Assembly: GCA_963921935.1 (NCBI GenBank)
Contig: OY998180.1
Coordinates: 112,350,183-112,414,182, forward strand
Length of the DNA: 64,000 nucleotides
Direction of reading: 5' to 3'
From: Galeruca laticollis
Lineage: Eukaryota; Arthropoda; Insecta; Coleoptera; Chrysomelidae
Part shown: positions 41,787 to 46,149 of the stretch, piece after piece
Position numbering within the stretch: position 1 is the first letter of the stretch
How the letters are laid out: each line of letters starts with the position of its first letter
Made by a program: the position numbers and the translations under genes
Notes under the pieces: generated by a model
Seen by the model: the letters and a program-made list of their open reading frames with translations, nothing else
Database searches by the model: none
What the model was told of the DNA's origin: nothing

Positions 41787-43427
41787 AGCCAACATCTTGA
41801 TAGGGAAGCGTCAACTAAATAGCTAATTACTTTTCTTTTGTGAAACAGAGATTTAATATTCATTTCCAAGATTTCAACAGTCATTTGTCGACACTCGTTT
41901 CAAATCATAGCATAGCGATATCTGGCATACTTTTTTCGGAGTCGAAATAGAACATTTTGAAAGAATAATTCCATTTAAAACTCTCTTTTGTCTTTTGTAT
42001 AGTAATTTGTATTAGATGTTATTCCCATCGTTTTACAGGATACGTTGCCAAGAATCGATTGTCACAGTAAAATCTGAGTCAGATTTAGTGTATATTGCCA
42101 TTATCATTTTGTTTGAACTCTAAGAGCAGTAAAGTAATCAAAATATTACATAAAAAAATCAAGATTGCGTTTTATACATCTAATACAACACCTTAACTCC
42201 CGAATAACGCTGGTATCGAGCCAAATTCATCGCCACTCCGTTCGCAAAAGAACCTCCCGGGCAAAAAAGTCCATCATTCCATTCGGGCCCAATCATACGA
42301 CATACTTCCTTTATTATTTGGTTTTCCTGAAAGTTATGCAAATTCAAATTAGGCTGAATCATATATAAATATGACTGGACTTACCATAAGAGTAAAAACT
42401 GGGGCAACTTCGTAAGTATAGGCGCTAGCATTGAGCGAATCTGTCAACCATTGCGCAGCTAAACCATAAGGATCAAGTCTGGAAAGGTAGACATATTGCT
42501 GATAACAAATATCGCCTTCAACAAAAAGAATGTTAAAGACATAATTCATCATGATAACTTTGTGCCCTGTATATGTTATACTTGAAATGCGATCTTGACA
42601 TAAGTAGTCTACATGTGCAGTTTCATTATGAAATGTCATAATTCTCATTTTAATTTTTCCTAAATTATGATATGTAAAAGTAACAAAATAGTATATTGCG
42701 CAACAAGTGGGGAAAGTTCAACTTTTCTCAATAGTGACAAATATTATATTTTGCAACAACTGGCTAAAGTACTTTTCCCATATGTTGCACACTATACTTT
42801 TTCTACAACGGCACAAATTTAAAGAATATAAGTAAATAGTTGTGTAGAAAAGGTTTATGCGTCGAGGATCCCCTACCGTAAAGCTTCTAGGCATCGAGGA
42901 TACCCCTATTGAAAAACGCCTAGGCATCGAGGAACCACCTACTCGATTTTCCATATAAATGTATGTAGGGTGGGCAAAGTGCCGCGAGAAAATATTTCTC
43001 GCAGTATGAGCAATATATATATATATATGTATATATGGTTTTGAAATTAAGTAAGCTATGAGAAATACTTTACTTTCATGGCAGTTGTAGAAAAAATACA
43101 TTTCGCAAATACTTACCCGGAGAAAAGCTGATTTATAAAATACGGATGTCCGGTCTTGACGCTGAATTTAATTGTATTTTTCAAGAGATTTATCAATTCC
43201 TCGTGAGTCTCCCCATTTTGTTTTAAACTGAAGTCAAATTGTTCTTTCAGTTGTTCGGGAGTTTGCCACAATAAGACTTTATCTTGTCTAGTTGTGAATA
43301 CCACGTTTTTAAACATAAGTTCGACAACTTTCTCCAAGAATTTACCATGTTTTTGTATTTGGGGTATAGGACAAAAATCGTCATCCATCGTTTGATGAAT
43401 CTTGAAAAGAACTAAATCATTTTTCAT
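7283..43427 (-). CDS. PLP-dependent acidic amino acid decarboxylase (cysteine sulfinate / aspartate 1-decarboxylase family), 8 exons
   Basis: Exons (minus strand): 43427-43117, 42478-42385, 42326-42192, 18088-17869, 17191-17031, 16789-16574, 13761-13570, 7462-7283. Every intron is GT-AG and every join keeps frame, giving about 502 residues, close to the ~490 of vertebrate CSAD. The group II decarboxylase fold is colinear. Visible landmarks are TGHPYFINQLFSGLDPYGLA, CPGGSFANG, ECHYS (PLP-stacking His199), HVDAAWGG (Asp281, pairs with the PLP ring nitrogen), INPHKLL (Schiff-base Lys313) and GYQPLKRFPNFFR. The family removes the alpha-carboxylate of aspartate, cysteine sulfinate or glutamate in the cytosol. 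In insects the aspartate enzyme (Drosophila black) makes beta-alanine for cuticle tanning. PQQCS after Lys313 resembles insect aspartate decarboxylases as I recall them; CSAD itself is the alternative. No stop or frameshift lies in any exon, so the gene looks functional despite ~30 kb of intronic transposons. Confidence 0.93.
7849..8370 (-). repeat. Gypsy 3' LTR
   Basis: 522 bp, matching 12077-13210 once the MITE is removed. It carries an extra ~22-bp duplication near 7875. The last open frame of the element reads about 26 bases into it. Confidence 0.9.
8371..8384 (-). other. Polypurine tract of the Gypsy element
   Basis: TAAGGAGGGGGTAA in element sense, immediately upstream of the 3' LTR. 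Confidence 0.75.
8416..8488 (-). other. CCCH-like finger motif
   Basis: KCRNGASCRFNH preserves the last three ligands of a CCCH finger. The expected first Cys is Tyr or Phe here. Confidence 0.5.
8510..8932 (-). pseudogene. TARG1/OARD1-like macro domain at the end of the Gypsy pol frame
   Basis: The domain continues the integrase frame without a shift. Its first part, QDLFTLLEDYSLAYN and GLASVFRKKLGQLEKL, follows the ADP-ribose glycohydrolase pattern DLF..p.dysLAH...D..mgaGIA..Frkk.G. After a TAA (8792) come YVFYVVTKNEFHDRSSY, LRNLRGHVLE, VKKLAMPKIA, a TAG (8588), then VIRNMVEIIFRDT. The MPRIGcGLDgL loop with the catalytic Asp of TARG1 has shrunk to MPKIASNQLE, and the early Asp/GAG region is altered. 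This copy is therefore probably unable to process ADP-ribose. The two stops also disable it. Confidence 0.75.
8795..10408 (-). pseudogene. Gypsy integrase
   Basis: Two open stretches in one frame (10408-9707 and 9697-8795) are separated by a single TGA at 9704, where a Trp codon is expected. The zinc-binding HHCC region is at 10100-9950 (GHLGVKKTFQRVRERFYW, CKKCTTCATSN). The catalytic core follows, with ALDIAGPFP (first Asp), HSDQGRNFES (second Asp) and GMVERMNR (Glu). A GPY/F-like region (CPYLIKKRINDVIYRI, HQNRLAPFEGD) comes after it. The C-terminal ~46 residues are not integrase but the start of a macro domain. The junction upstream is the internal deletion. Confidence 0.88.
10339..11241 (-). 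CDS. Gypsy gag capsid/nucleocapsid part with duplicated zinc-knuckle block
   Basis: 300 codons. Residues 1-110 resemble the capsid of Gypsy gag (LTIALRGDASDVLQTIPLEE, LKNRRQKRDEALQEY). Then a ~58-residue block occurs twice: KAAT.S.YNK.RT.QEE, DRLDQIVKLLKGM, KKPKKIRCCNCGELEHARS, and again with KCRKCGKLEHVRS. Each block ends in a CxxC-xxxxH-type knuckle, and the second has lost its final Cys. The frame ends where the internal deletion removed protease to RNase H. Confidence 0.82.
   Translation of the reverse strand: MNNWSDREKAVNLTIALRGDASDVLQTIPLEEITDDFEQLKKRLDMRYGHDHLEHLYQSQLKNRRQKRDEALQEYEVDIARLVRFAYLSAAENMMECMGKTLVDALTAALEYKAATMASGYNKGRTIQEEGDDDRLDQIVKLLKGMVDKKPKKIRCCNCGELEHARSSCKRLTTPANQEPLKCKAATKSSRYNKSRTMQEEDDDDKLDQIVNLLKGMADKKPKKIKCRKCGKLEHVRSPSKRPKTHVTKELQSQGKSDRGEHPADVNHRKANSLPRRSCPVDYSQRNKSNLRKLQFQEIQ
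11259..12005 (-). CDS. Gypsy gag N-terminal part with SAP domain and coiled coil
   Basis: 248 codons. Residues ~3-35 (LRAELEDRELETSGKNSELL, then ERL) fit a SAP motif, the DNA-binding LxxLxxRgLxxxGxKxxL pattern. Residues ~50-200 are low-complexity heptads built from repeated MDEKI, SAMKND and SANISANM units, clearly a coiled coil made by tandem duplication. A short stop-containing stretch separates it from the rest of gag at 11241. SAP domains bind DNA in host proteins; a chromatin-tethering role in gag is an inference. Confidence 0.8.
   Translation of the reverse strand: MTQLRAELEDRELETSGKNSELLERLKVTLENYGFDPETVLFNDEASTLISSISANISANMDEKISAMKEKISTNMKKDISAMKNDISAMKNDMSANISANMDEKIPALKENMDEKISTIKSDISTLKNNISADISLMKNDIAADVENEMSSLKSEIENKISTMDEKIENKITTMDEKIENKMTTMDEKIKELEKNMTDIRTQDTPAEEKKTEQTKPCKPETHPKLEDIGSVTRVKAPMMEKCCGPIM
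12060..12075 (-). other. Primer-binding site of the Gypsy element
   Basis: In element sense this is TGGTGTCAGAAGTGGG, starting two bases after the 5' LTR. The TGG start and position are what a tRNA-complementary PBS requires. I did not assign the tRNA. Confidence 0.75.
12077..13210 (-). repeat. Gypsy 5' LTR, split by a MITE
   Basis: About 500 bp of LTR plus a 630-bp foldback MITE at 12356-12985. Its terminus adjoins the PBS. Confidence 0.9.
12356..12985. mobile_element. 630-bp foldback MITE inserted in the Gypsy LTR
   Basis: The ends are long inverted repeats starting CAGTGTGTCGCATTTAAGAT, paired with the complement ending GCGACACATTG. The arms extend about 180 bp, with a second inverted pair inside. 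It is flanked by TATA on both sides (12352-12355 and 12986-12989), consistent with TA or TATA target duplication. The other LTR copy lacks it, which proves insertion. No coding capacity. Confidence 0.9.
13211..13569. other. Intron 7, no element recognised
   Basis: Unique-looking AT-rich intron between the Gypsy element and exon 7. Confidence 0.6.
13570..13761 (-). CDS. Decarboxylase coding exon 7
   Basis: 192 bp, residues 380-443 (GSSGFASHIDALMDVAEYF ... VCFWYLPRYLRGK). Splice sites are TTCCAG|GGTTCC and AAG|GTATGG. The open frame runs past both splice sites, so the naive ORF 13507-13905 is longer than the exon. Confidence 0.92.
13965..14175. mobile_element. Hairpin MITE, family copy 1
   Basis: The arms (ATTAGTGTTTTTAAATGAAA ... 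and its complement) are almost perfectly palindromic for ~95 bp, with a short loop near 14070. The flanking line GAAATTGACTGTCTCGACCC (13923-13942) is also found beside the second copy at 58066, so the family extends somewhat beyond the hairpin. Confidence 0.85.
14360..15775. repeat. Satellite array, ~174-bp monomer, about eight units
   Basis: The anchor TGTATCGTG recurs at 14539, 14705, 14879, 15052, 15227, 15401, 15574 and 15746. Spacings are 166, 174, 173, 175, 174, 173 and 172 bp. Units share CCGGAGGCTGTATCGTGCTA, then (A)CAAACTGAA, and a GGTACTTCAAGTACC palindrome in many. Units at 14705/15227 and at 14879/15401 are more alike than neighbours, giving a partial three-unit (522-bp) higher-order period. 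The array lies in intron 6. Confidence 0.92.
15776..16573. other. Intron 6, 5' part
   Basis: Contains a short CGA-repeat run near 15790 and no supported gene. The 82-codon frame at 15692-15940 overlaps the last satellite unit and is not credible. Confidence 0.6.
16574..16789 (-). CDS. Decarboxylase coding exon 6 (catalytic lysine)
   Basis: 216 bp, residues 308-379. It begins VINPHKLL, with Schiff-base Lys313, followed by PQQCS, YLFQKDKHYD, LQCGRK and FWFMWKAK. Splice sites are TTTTCAG|GTTATC and AAG|GTAAGG. Confidence 0.93.
17031..17191 (-). CDS. Decarboxylase coding exon 5
   Basis: 161 bp, residues 254-307. It completes the LGTTVRGAFDP loop and carries WLHVDAAWGGG with the PLP-binding Asp281. 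Splice sites are TTTATAG|GAACAAC and ATG|GTAAGT. Confidence 0.93.
17367..17666 (-). pseudogene. Possible transposase N-terminal fragment in intron 4
   Basis: The minus-strand frame contains an acidic stretch (EIENEVIEISDNSDTEDD) followed by VKRKHLSSDAKTQLFSTL. It resembles the N-terminus of insect DDE_3-type transposases such as the relic at 46150-46945. Only about 70 codons look plausible. It could be a MITE derived from that family. The evidence is pattern-level. Confidence 0.3.
17869..18088 (-). CDS. Decarboxylase coding exon 4
   Basis: 220 bp, residues 181-253 plus one base. The acceptor is TTATTTTAG|GAAAAAG and the donor CTAG|GTATGG. It contains ECHYS, whose His199 stacks on the PLP ring, and the FLGIG helix. 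Confidence 0.92.
18184..18334. repeat. Two (TA)n tracts
   Basis: TA runs at 18190-18240 and 18303-18334 flank ~60 bp of other sequence. The overlapping frames that encode poly-Tyr-Ile are translation of this repeat. Confidence 0.95.
18641..18857 (+). other. Orphan exon-like coding block, function unknown
   Basis: A ~68-codon open stretch reads GHKGCDVINPQGHSGCEVIT, then STIAMRMSLDGETFDHYTG and CSHKDAGGHQFKNLIQLR, and ends in a good donor, AGAG|GTAAGT. It is distinctly more GC-rich than its surroundings, and its Cys/His/Gly pattern with the repeated GH.GC.VI unit looks like protein. A pyrimidine-rich tract precedes it. I do not recognise the family. It lies antisense to the decarboxylase gene and just upstream of the piggyBac insertion. 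Confidence 0.35.
18889..20171 (-). mobile_element. piggyBac element, internally deleted
   Basis: Terminal inverted repeats are CCCTAGAAAACGGGA and TCCCGTTATCTAGGG, flanked by TTAA at 18885-18888 and 20172-20175, the diagnostic piggyBac target duplication. At 1283 bp it is about half the length of an autonomous copy. Confidence 0.95.
19063..19860 (-). pseudogene. Remnant piggyBac transposase (N- and C-terminus only)
   Basis: The start is MASKRALSQAELEEEMRKIM at 19855, followed by an acidic region (DADPFEDSGSD) with one TAG. After about 110 codons the sequence jumps to the C-terminus. There it reads FNQLCTNMSCSRKTRRWLIC and ends with the cross-brace zinc finger CFYCRSKK ... CGEHRGDICKQC at 19063-19200. 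The catalytic DDD core is absent, so it cannot encode a working transposase. A cis-mobilised derivative is likely. Confidence 0.85.
20395..20435. repeat. (TA)n microsatellite at a Penelope-like border
   Basis: Simple TA run directly beside the terminal sequence GAAAATTCGAGTTTTTTTC of Penelope-like element 1. Confidence 0.95.
20559..20588 (-). ncRNA. Hammerhead-like motif downstream of PLE1
   Basis: On the minus strand it reads CTGATGA, A, GGTC-AAAAAC-GACC, GAAA, CGTC. The first box matches the hammerhead CUGANGA exactly, a 4-bp stem II follows, then GAAAC. Pairing for helices I and III is not convincing by eye. Penelope-like elements are known to carry hammerhead motifs. Confidence 0.5.
20850..21010 (-). 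pseudogene. PLE1 GIY-YIG endonuclease fragment
   Basis: The translation VIYSIPCKNCSKKYVGMTSQ then NLKSRCAQNRSDARLKK shows the CxxC and Y-VGMT parts of the Penelope GIY-YIG nuclease. It ends at the inverted repeat beginning near 20829. Confidence 0.75.
21107..22577 (-). pseudogene. PLE1 reverse transcriptase
   Basis: Four minus-strand frames read in order: 22577-22332 (N-terminal), 22301-21882 (SVIPTFYGLPKIHKETLSLR), 21849-21325 (SLFTNIP, LKKYVDDIITAVPED, VPFLDTKLIRTNEG) and 21304-21107 (RITKISHP). FYGLPKIHK and the YVDD catalytic box identify a Penelope RT. The conserved GtpMGa-SP region has degraded. Frameshifts and stops separate the frames. Confidence 0.88.
23490..23527 (+). ncRNA. Hammerhead-like motif upstream of PLE1
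   Basis: CCTTTGAAAAT, GGAGA-TAATGT-TCTTC (5 bp with one wobble), GAAAGCTTAGG. It matches the motif at the same position relative to PLE2 (41626) in layout and in the GAAAGCTT-GG tail. It is antisense to the RT. Confidence 0.35.
23634..23883. repeat. (TA)n tracts with an inverted piece of the PLE1 end
   Basis: TA runs at 23634-23680 and 23819-23883 enclose a 140-bp hairpin. Its arms (TTCATTTATATTTCTTGGG and complement) duplicate the PLE1 terminus at 20440-20530. Confidence 0.85.
23887..25141 (+). repeat. 5' LTR (1255 bp)
   Basis: Matches 35419-36686 nearly base for base, begins TG and ends CA. The interior contains an AT-rich promoter-like region but no motif I would name. Confidence 0.92.
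25142..25165 (+). other. Candidate primer-binding site
   Basis: TTGTCGCATCCAAACGTGGG directly follows the 5' LTR. It resembles the TGGCGCCCAACGTGGGG lysine-tRNA type with several changes. Confidence 0.45.
25306..26085 (+). pseudogene. Gag N-terminal part of the long-LTR element
   Basis: The first frame (25306-25785, 159 codons) begins MFKMANRMTLRDGKEL and becomes a Lys/Glu-rich coiled coil. A single frameshift near 25783 passes it to a second frame that continues the coil (EIGKIKKEQEKQKEEIKGIK) to about 26085. The LINE insertion cuts it there. The other half resumes at 33312 with NLDKECERLSNEVDQQK. Confidence 0.75.
27800..29287 (+). repeat. Solo LTR inside Jockey ORF1
   Basis: Begins TGTAACATGTCC and ends GTAAGCTTTACA, with the 4-bp duplication GAGC on each side (27796-27799 and 29288-29291). 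Removing it and one GAGC restores an uninterrupted PRE_C2HC reading frame, independent proof of the borders. It is 1488 bp long. It contains the 38-bp tandem repeat at 28650-28830 and no coding frame, as expected for an LTR left by recombination. The superfamily is not assigned. Confidence 0.88.
28650..28830 (+). repeat. 38-bp tandem repeat within the solo LTR
   Basis: About four to five units of GAAGACAGCTTCCATTTATG, TAAGACACCTTTACCGTT. The outer units are degenerate. Confidence 0.9.
30180..31073 (+). pseudogene. Jockey ORF2 endonuclease domain, degraded
   Basis: Recognisable endonuclease motifs are HYVKGGGIALFIKKDINF, IVGDLNCKHPQWDHY and NTNGSTLWKF. Later segments (TYAKS-type, then DFNSDHDPVL near 30800) lie in other frames. 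Stops and frameshifts occur throughout, unlike the RT that follows. Confidence 0.78.
31174..32859 (+). CDS. Jockey ORF2 reverse transcriptase, open over 561 codons
   Basis: Motifs in order: KNKTAPGLDEIHL (motif 0/1), IIPIVKAN and YRPISLLNNIAKVIDRII (2), YRFRSGHSTVAQI (2a), VTVDVQKAFDSVW (3, first Asp), RAGVPQGSVLSPLLY (4), MYADDTCFVA (5, catalytic Asp pair at 32170), NPSKTEYLL (6), LKYLGYTM (7). A Cys-free thumb and tail follow. The frame is uninterrupted although the endonuclease upstream is broken. True translation would start in that endonuclease; the Met at 31174 is only the first in the open segment. The stop is TGA at 32857. Confidence 0.88.
   Translation: MQYKNMEWTQFLNKLKPEDNSLWRIARRFRRTNREINKLTVNNQVITNMTVIAEKFGEYFQNNFINNTPHTQQHYNITHSVHQHLHSINTHNTKDLASFSEVYITIQKLKNKTAPGLDEIHLILLKNLPKKAIVQLTDIVNYIIKNGEYPDMLKISNIIPIVKANKQPSYVDSYRPISLLNNIAKVIDRIILKRLQSFVNKNHIIPPEQYRFRSGHSTVAQIIRVINHIREGFQQKHKAIMVTVDVQKAFDSVWREGLIYKLIKVKIPNYLIKIINSYLTNRKFYSKLYEHSAGPYNIRAGVPQGSVLSPLLYSLFVQDLPTSPKLLTAMYADDTCFVATAKNQEHALNTVQNHINTKITPFFNEHKLAINPSKTEYLLLRRIARKADPLQFQLCVNGHYIAPSNTLKYLGYTMQGNTSANTHISLQIQKAKNAMCRLYPLICKHSQLTSQNKILLYKQIIKPILTYAAPIYYTGTKHNFHSLQVIQNKCLRMALNHNAVYPKLPKTTWLQDKANIPTIKDFINKISDNFYNYCLPQDLRNKLKDANRAEGIRDSGCRLLH
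33312..34208 (+). pseudogene. Gag capsid and tail of the long-LTR element
   Basis: After the LINE, the coil continues (SNEVDQQKILCTKGHEE) into the capsid. A stop at 33645 splits VIPSFQDGGIRFDGNINHLH from VGHPLLWFCNKEGEINN, FLNYFWGEIPQSVFREKF and YAMQLYNIAQYLEPGMRQEE. This is the capsid layout of insect LTR-element gag. The tail is rich in Asn, Gln and Gly repeats (NQEGNYGQMGRNNQEG). A frameshift follows at 34200, and the remaining ~1.2 kb to the LTR is fragmentary. Confidence 0.75.
35419..36686 (+). repeat. 3' LTR (1268 bp)
   Basis: Second copy of the LTR. A few short indels (for example an extra AATAATAAA near 35710) separate the two copies, giving a rough measure of age. Confidence 0.92.
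36687..36760. repeat. (TA)n tract flanking the long-LTR element
   Basis: TA run directly after the 3' LTR. With the run at 23819-23883 it forms the original insertion target. Confidence 0.93.
36761..37700 (+). mobile_element. Penelope-like element 3 (PLE3), 5'-truncated
   Basis: Only the GIY-YIG end survives. Broken frames at 36860-37010 (LPYLNGLSEKIKKISITNKL) lead into MYQIPCQDCPSTYIGQTKQY and QKRLQAHKYSKL at 37021-37150, with the CxxC and TYIGQT motifs of the Penelope nuclease. A 3' region with the hammerhead-like motif and a run of Cs at 37451 follows, up to the next (TA)n tract. Confidence 0.8.
37464..37498 (+). ncRNA. Hammerhead-like motif downstream of PLE3
   Basis: CTTGATAAT, GGCTTC-AAAGTG-GAAGCC (perfect 6-bp stem), GAAACGTC. 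It is in the same sense as, and downstream of, the GIY-YIG fragment, as in PLE1 and PLE2. The first box is TTGATAA rather than CTGATGA. Confidence 0.4.
37706..37768. repeat. (TA)n microsatellite between PLE3 and PLE2
   Basis: TA runs interrupted by TATCGATA near 37722. Confidence 0.95.
37769..39319. other. Intron 3 sequence, no element identified
   Basis: AT-rich without supported frames. A TATAAAGCCAGTGCGTGCAT stretch at 38269-38288 and AACGTGAGG near 39230 hint at an old LTR with a PBS, but no second copy is in the window. Confidence 0.45.
39380..39415 (-). ncRNA. Hammerhead-like motif in the PLE2 downstream inverted repeat
   Basis: On the minus strand it reads CCTTGATAGT, GGAAA-TAAAAG-TTTCC (5-bp stem), GAAAGCTTGG. 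It lies in the same sense as the RT. Confidence 0.4.
39788..41431 (-). pseudogene. PLE2 RT and GIY-YIG endonuclease, one nonsense codon
   Basis: A single frame of ~547 codons is broken only by a TAG at 40559-40561. RT motifs are FYGLPKIHKPILSIRRPII, ICSLDFVSLFSNV, QTFGTPMGATISPIISCYAM, IFLKKYVDDIILALP (catalytic YVDD) and SVPFLDTKFI. After the stop come DWYRKPITSGRF, RNRITKTSDP and the GIY-YIG domain (IYSIPCENCDKKYVGHTGQK, LKNRISLHKSD, CALSEHVIDNDH). The N-terminal part seems short, since the ATG at 41431 directly follows the inverted repeat. Confidence 0.92.
41626..41661 (+). ncRNA. Hammerhead-like motif in the PLE2 upstream inverted repeat
   Basis: CCTTGATAAT, GGAAA-TAAAAG-TTTCC, GAAAGCTTGG: the same motif as at 39380, in the opposite orientation to the RT. 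Confidence 0.4.
41727..41785. repeat. (TA)n microsatellite
   Basis: TA run directly at the PLE2 border. Confidence 0.95.
41786..42191. other. Intron 3, 5' end
   Basis: About 400 bp of AT-rich intron following the exon 3 donor. No feature supported. Confidence 0.6.
42192..42326 (-). CDS. Decarboxylase coding exon 3
   Basis: 135 bp, residues 136-180, separated from exon 2 by a 58-bp intron. It carries FCPGGSFANG and LARYQRY, the phosphate-binding stretch of the PLP site. The donor is AAG|GTGTTG, weaker than the others, and it opens the 24-kb transposon-filled intron 3. Confidence 0.9.
42385..42478 (-). CDS. Decarboxylase coding exon 2
   Basis: 94 bp, residues 104-135 (LDPYGLAAQWLTDSLNAS, then YTYEVAPVFTLM). 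The acceptor is TTTCCAG|A and the donor ATG|GTAAGT. It joins exon 1 in phase 2 and exon 3 in phase 0. Confidence 0.92.
42845..42960. repeat. Short tandem repeat in intron 1
   Basis: Three degenerate ~50-bp units share GGCATCGAGGA(A/T)(C/A)CC and CCTAGGCATCGAGG. Confidence 0.6.
43117..43427 (-). CDS. Decarboxylase coding exon 1
   Basis: Encodes residues 1-103 plus two bases of codon 104; the donor is GG|GTAAGT. I chose the ATG at 43427 because an in-frame ATG further 5' is absent (only TTG codons precede it). A second in-frame ATG at 43388 (MDDDF) is possible. A three-codon upstream ORF (ATG AAA TGA) overlaps the start at 43432. The exon carries KTGHPYFINQLFSG, the hallmark of the CSAD/GAD N-terminal region. 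No upstream promoter or 5' UTR exon could be recognised. Confidence 0.9.
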
Positions 43428-43445
43428 TTCATTGTTAATCAACAA

Positions 43446-44697
43446 TAATTATTTCCTTATTAGGAGTGTCTAATTAAGTAATATTTAATAAATTAAATTA
43501 GGGGCAAACGTAAACGACAAGTCCATTAAATGTACGAGGAACATTTTTGGAAAGAAGTTTATGGTTTTCTGTATAGACACAAGGAAAAAATAAAACTAAA
43601 CCATGGTTACATAAAATAATTGCAAAGAAAACATTTCTACTTTTTACTAAATGTGGAAAATCACAGAAATCATTGAAAACATTATGACATAATGGACAAA
43701 CAATGGCTACTGTAGAAATCCGAAGCCACTACTGTGGTTTTTGATGAAAATGATTTATTAATTCAGTGAATCGCCACGAGATAGCAGATGCGTATAGTAG
43801 TTTAGGAAAAGTTTCACTTAAGTTGGGGCTAGTTATTAATATTTTGGAAAGAAAATTTCGAATATTGATAACGTAATAATGGGACAAAATATTTGACAAT
43901 TTTCCGCTGCTCTTATTATAAAAGCAATATTATTAAATAATGGGTTAAAAATGTCTATAATGTGAAGGCCTTCACACTAATTGTTATAACGTCAGCTAAA
44001 GCTTCTCACCAAGAGGTGGCAGGATAAGTTTTAAATGTAGTCCAGTGCAATTAGTTTTATATTATACATTTGAACCTGGCATAATTCATAGATTTGTTTA
44101 TTCGGGTTTTTTTGAATTTCTTATACTCAAAAGTAGAAAGTTTATATTCCGAAACCTACTGCTACAGTTTTAAAGGATGGTTCTTGTCCAGGTATAGCTG
44201 GTATAAAAGGGAGTCAAAATACAGGGTTCAGATACACCTTAAAGCAGTGCGAGCTTCTTTTAATTGAATCTGCTGGTCCACCCAGCATAAAAAAATGTAT
44301 GTTAACTTTTTGAAATATCGTCGCCTCAGAACCAGACTAGTCCAAGTCCATTTGTTAAAACTTTACAGGAGGAGGTTTTCTAATTTTGAAAACTTCAGAA
44401 CTGTATGCTCATTTCACTTTTTGTCTAACTGTATGTTTTCTTACTTATTTTGACTTATTACTGTTAGATAGTAAACAGCTTAATTGTTAATTTTTTTGAC
44501 AATATGAAAAATTGTAAAATAAAAAAATGTAATTGGGACATAATAAATTGAACTTTATATAATAAACGAAGTAGATACTTACCTTATTCTATGTCCAGAA
44601 CTCTTTCATATTTTGAAAAATAAGCAACACGTCTTCTGAAATATACTTTAATTCTGAATAATGCTATAAGATACTACAATCAGAACATTGAAGAACT
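43446..44697. other. Upstream region of the decarboxylase gene
   Basis: Expected to hold the 5' UTR and promoter, but no TATA-initiator pair in minus orientation was recognised. A plus-strand GGTATAAAAGGG at about 44198 points away from the gene and has no frame behind it. Confidence 0.4.
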
Positions 44698-45141
44698 TTA
44701 ACCGATACAAACAATAGAAAATAATGAAAAATGTTTAGAAATTTGGAATTGCAAATCTACTGCAGAAAAGTGATTTGATAAGCATCTGATGTGTTCTATT
44801 TTGCCTTCGGGCAGGCAGGCTGGTGGCGGCTGTACTGCAGGGCAAGGGATGTCTTCTAAAAACTTCTGGGGGAGATCATTCTTCCTGGTTCCTGGTTTTA
44901 AAATCGATGTAGAGTGTGGTTCAATTGTATTGAAAGTTGGCTTATATTTCACCAAGTGTGAGTTATTTTCATAAGAAATCAGCACTAAACTTTTATATGG
45001 AATGTTATAAAGAGAAATACGTTGCGACAATGCTTTAAAGTCCAAGAAATAATTTTTTTGCATTTGAACAAGTTTATAAGGCTTCCTGCTTCTGGTATTT
45101 TTCATAGCTCTGAAAATTGCAAGTGGGCTATGCAGTTCCAA
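44698..45141 (-). CDS. Hypothetical ORF, probably transposon-derived
   Basis: 147 codons. KPYKLVQMQKNYFLDFKALS, RISLYNIPYKSLVLISYENN and a Pro-rich C-terminal part are visible. I recall similar uncharacterised insect proteins with KLV.MQ..-F.DFK and ISYE motifs that behave as multicopy element genes, but cannot name the family. No upstream partner exon is evident. It could equally be a fragment of a larger spliced frame. Confidence 0.35.
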   Translation of the reverse strand: MELHSPLAIFRAMKNTRSRKPYKLVQMQKNYFLDFKALSQRISLYNIPYKSLVLISYENNSHLVKYKPTFNTIEPHSTSILKPGTRKNDLPQKFLEDIPCPAVQPPPACLPEGKIEHIRCLSNHFSAVDLQFQISKHFSLFSIVCIG

Positions 45142-45763
45142 TTTACTTAAACTTCAATCCAAGACGCTATACATCGCGTCGACTTCCTGCACACAACTAT
45201 GCCCAGGTACTTGGAATTTTTGAACGATGGATTTGATTTGAGGGCTGATATTCTGATCCGGAGTCCTCAAAGGGATCGGCAAGCTACTCTTCAGATTCAC
45301 TCATATTATCCACAATTTTTCACTGCTTGAATCGTAAAAAAATTGGTCCCAACACACCAGCACAAACAAGGTGACTGGTCGAACTGTTGTGATCAAAATA
45401 TTTGTTCTAGTTTATTGTACGTCCTCACATGGCGCTTATTCTGAAGGTTCTGATTGGGCGCTCGGACATGGACTAATACGGTTCGAACATTAACAAGGTT
45501 GAATGGACTTAGAATAAAACAGGCACCTCTTATTTACAAAACCAATTGACGTTTGAGAACATGGAATATACTGGCGGATATTGTTAAGGACATGGAATAA
45601 TTTGGCATAAAAATGTTATTTCCAGAAAAAAGTGGACATATAATAGTCTGGTTCTGAGGTGACGATATATGAAGTTTCGAAATATTTTATATAATATAAC
45701 ATAAAAAATTGATTGTATGTCTAAATCTATGTCTGACTTTACAATATAAAGAAAGATACAAAA
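45142..45763. other. No gene seen
   Basis: Moderately AT-rich sequence without supported frames or repeats. Confidence 0.5.
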
Positions 45764-46066
45764 ATGCAAAATCGTTGCTTATGTCCTATATTTTGTATTA
45801 GAACACGTCAGAGAATAAGTTATAAATTAAAAGAAATTGGTTGGCTGAACATGAAGAATAGACGAACATTGCATTCCACCTGTATTGATCACAAAATCTT
45901 ACTTACTAAAAAACCTTCTGATTTATATCCAAAAATAACATTCAGAACTGATATTTATAACCTAAACATTAGAAATAGAGGGATATTGAATGTTCCTCCA
46001 TTTAAAAGTGAATTCTATAGACGGTCTCACTATAGAGTGTCCATGTTTATCAGCAATATTCTATAG
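45764..46066 (+). pseudogene. LINE ORF2 C-terminal fragment
   Basis: 100 codons: RISYKLKEIGWLNMKNRRTL, CIDHKILLTKKPSDLYPKI, FRTDIYNLNIRNRG and PPFKSEFYRRSHY. This is the C-terminal region after the RT in Jockey/CR1-type LINEs (the LgWL...RR.....K.l....P.YL....r.....R pattern). No RT core is nearby, so it is a 5'-truncated copy. Confidence 0.65.
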
Positions 46067-46149
46067 GGCGTGTAATTTCTAAAAATTTGTTGTCTGTAAA
46101 ACTTCAATCAGTTGTTATTTTGTATAAGAATCTTCAAAGTACACATTAT

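Noticed and set aside
42718..43101. 127-codon minus-strand frame in intron 1
   Set aside because: Contains TA microsatellite translation and short tandem repeats, and lies between confirmed splice sites.
44190..44240. GGTATAAAAGGG as a promoter
   Set aside because: Plus-strand orientation with no downstream frame, and it points away from the decarboxylase gene.
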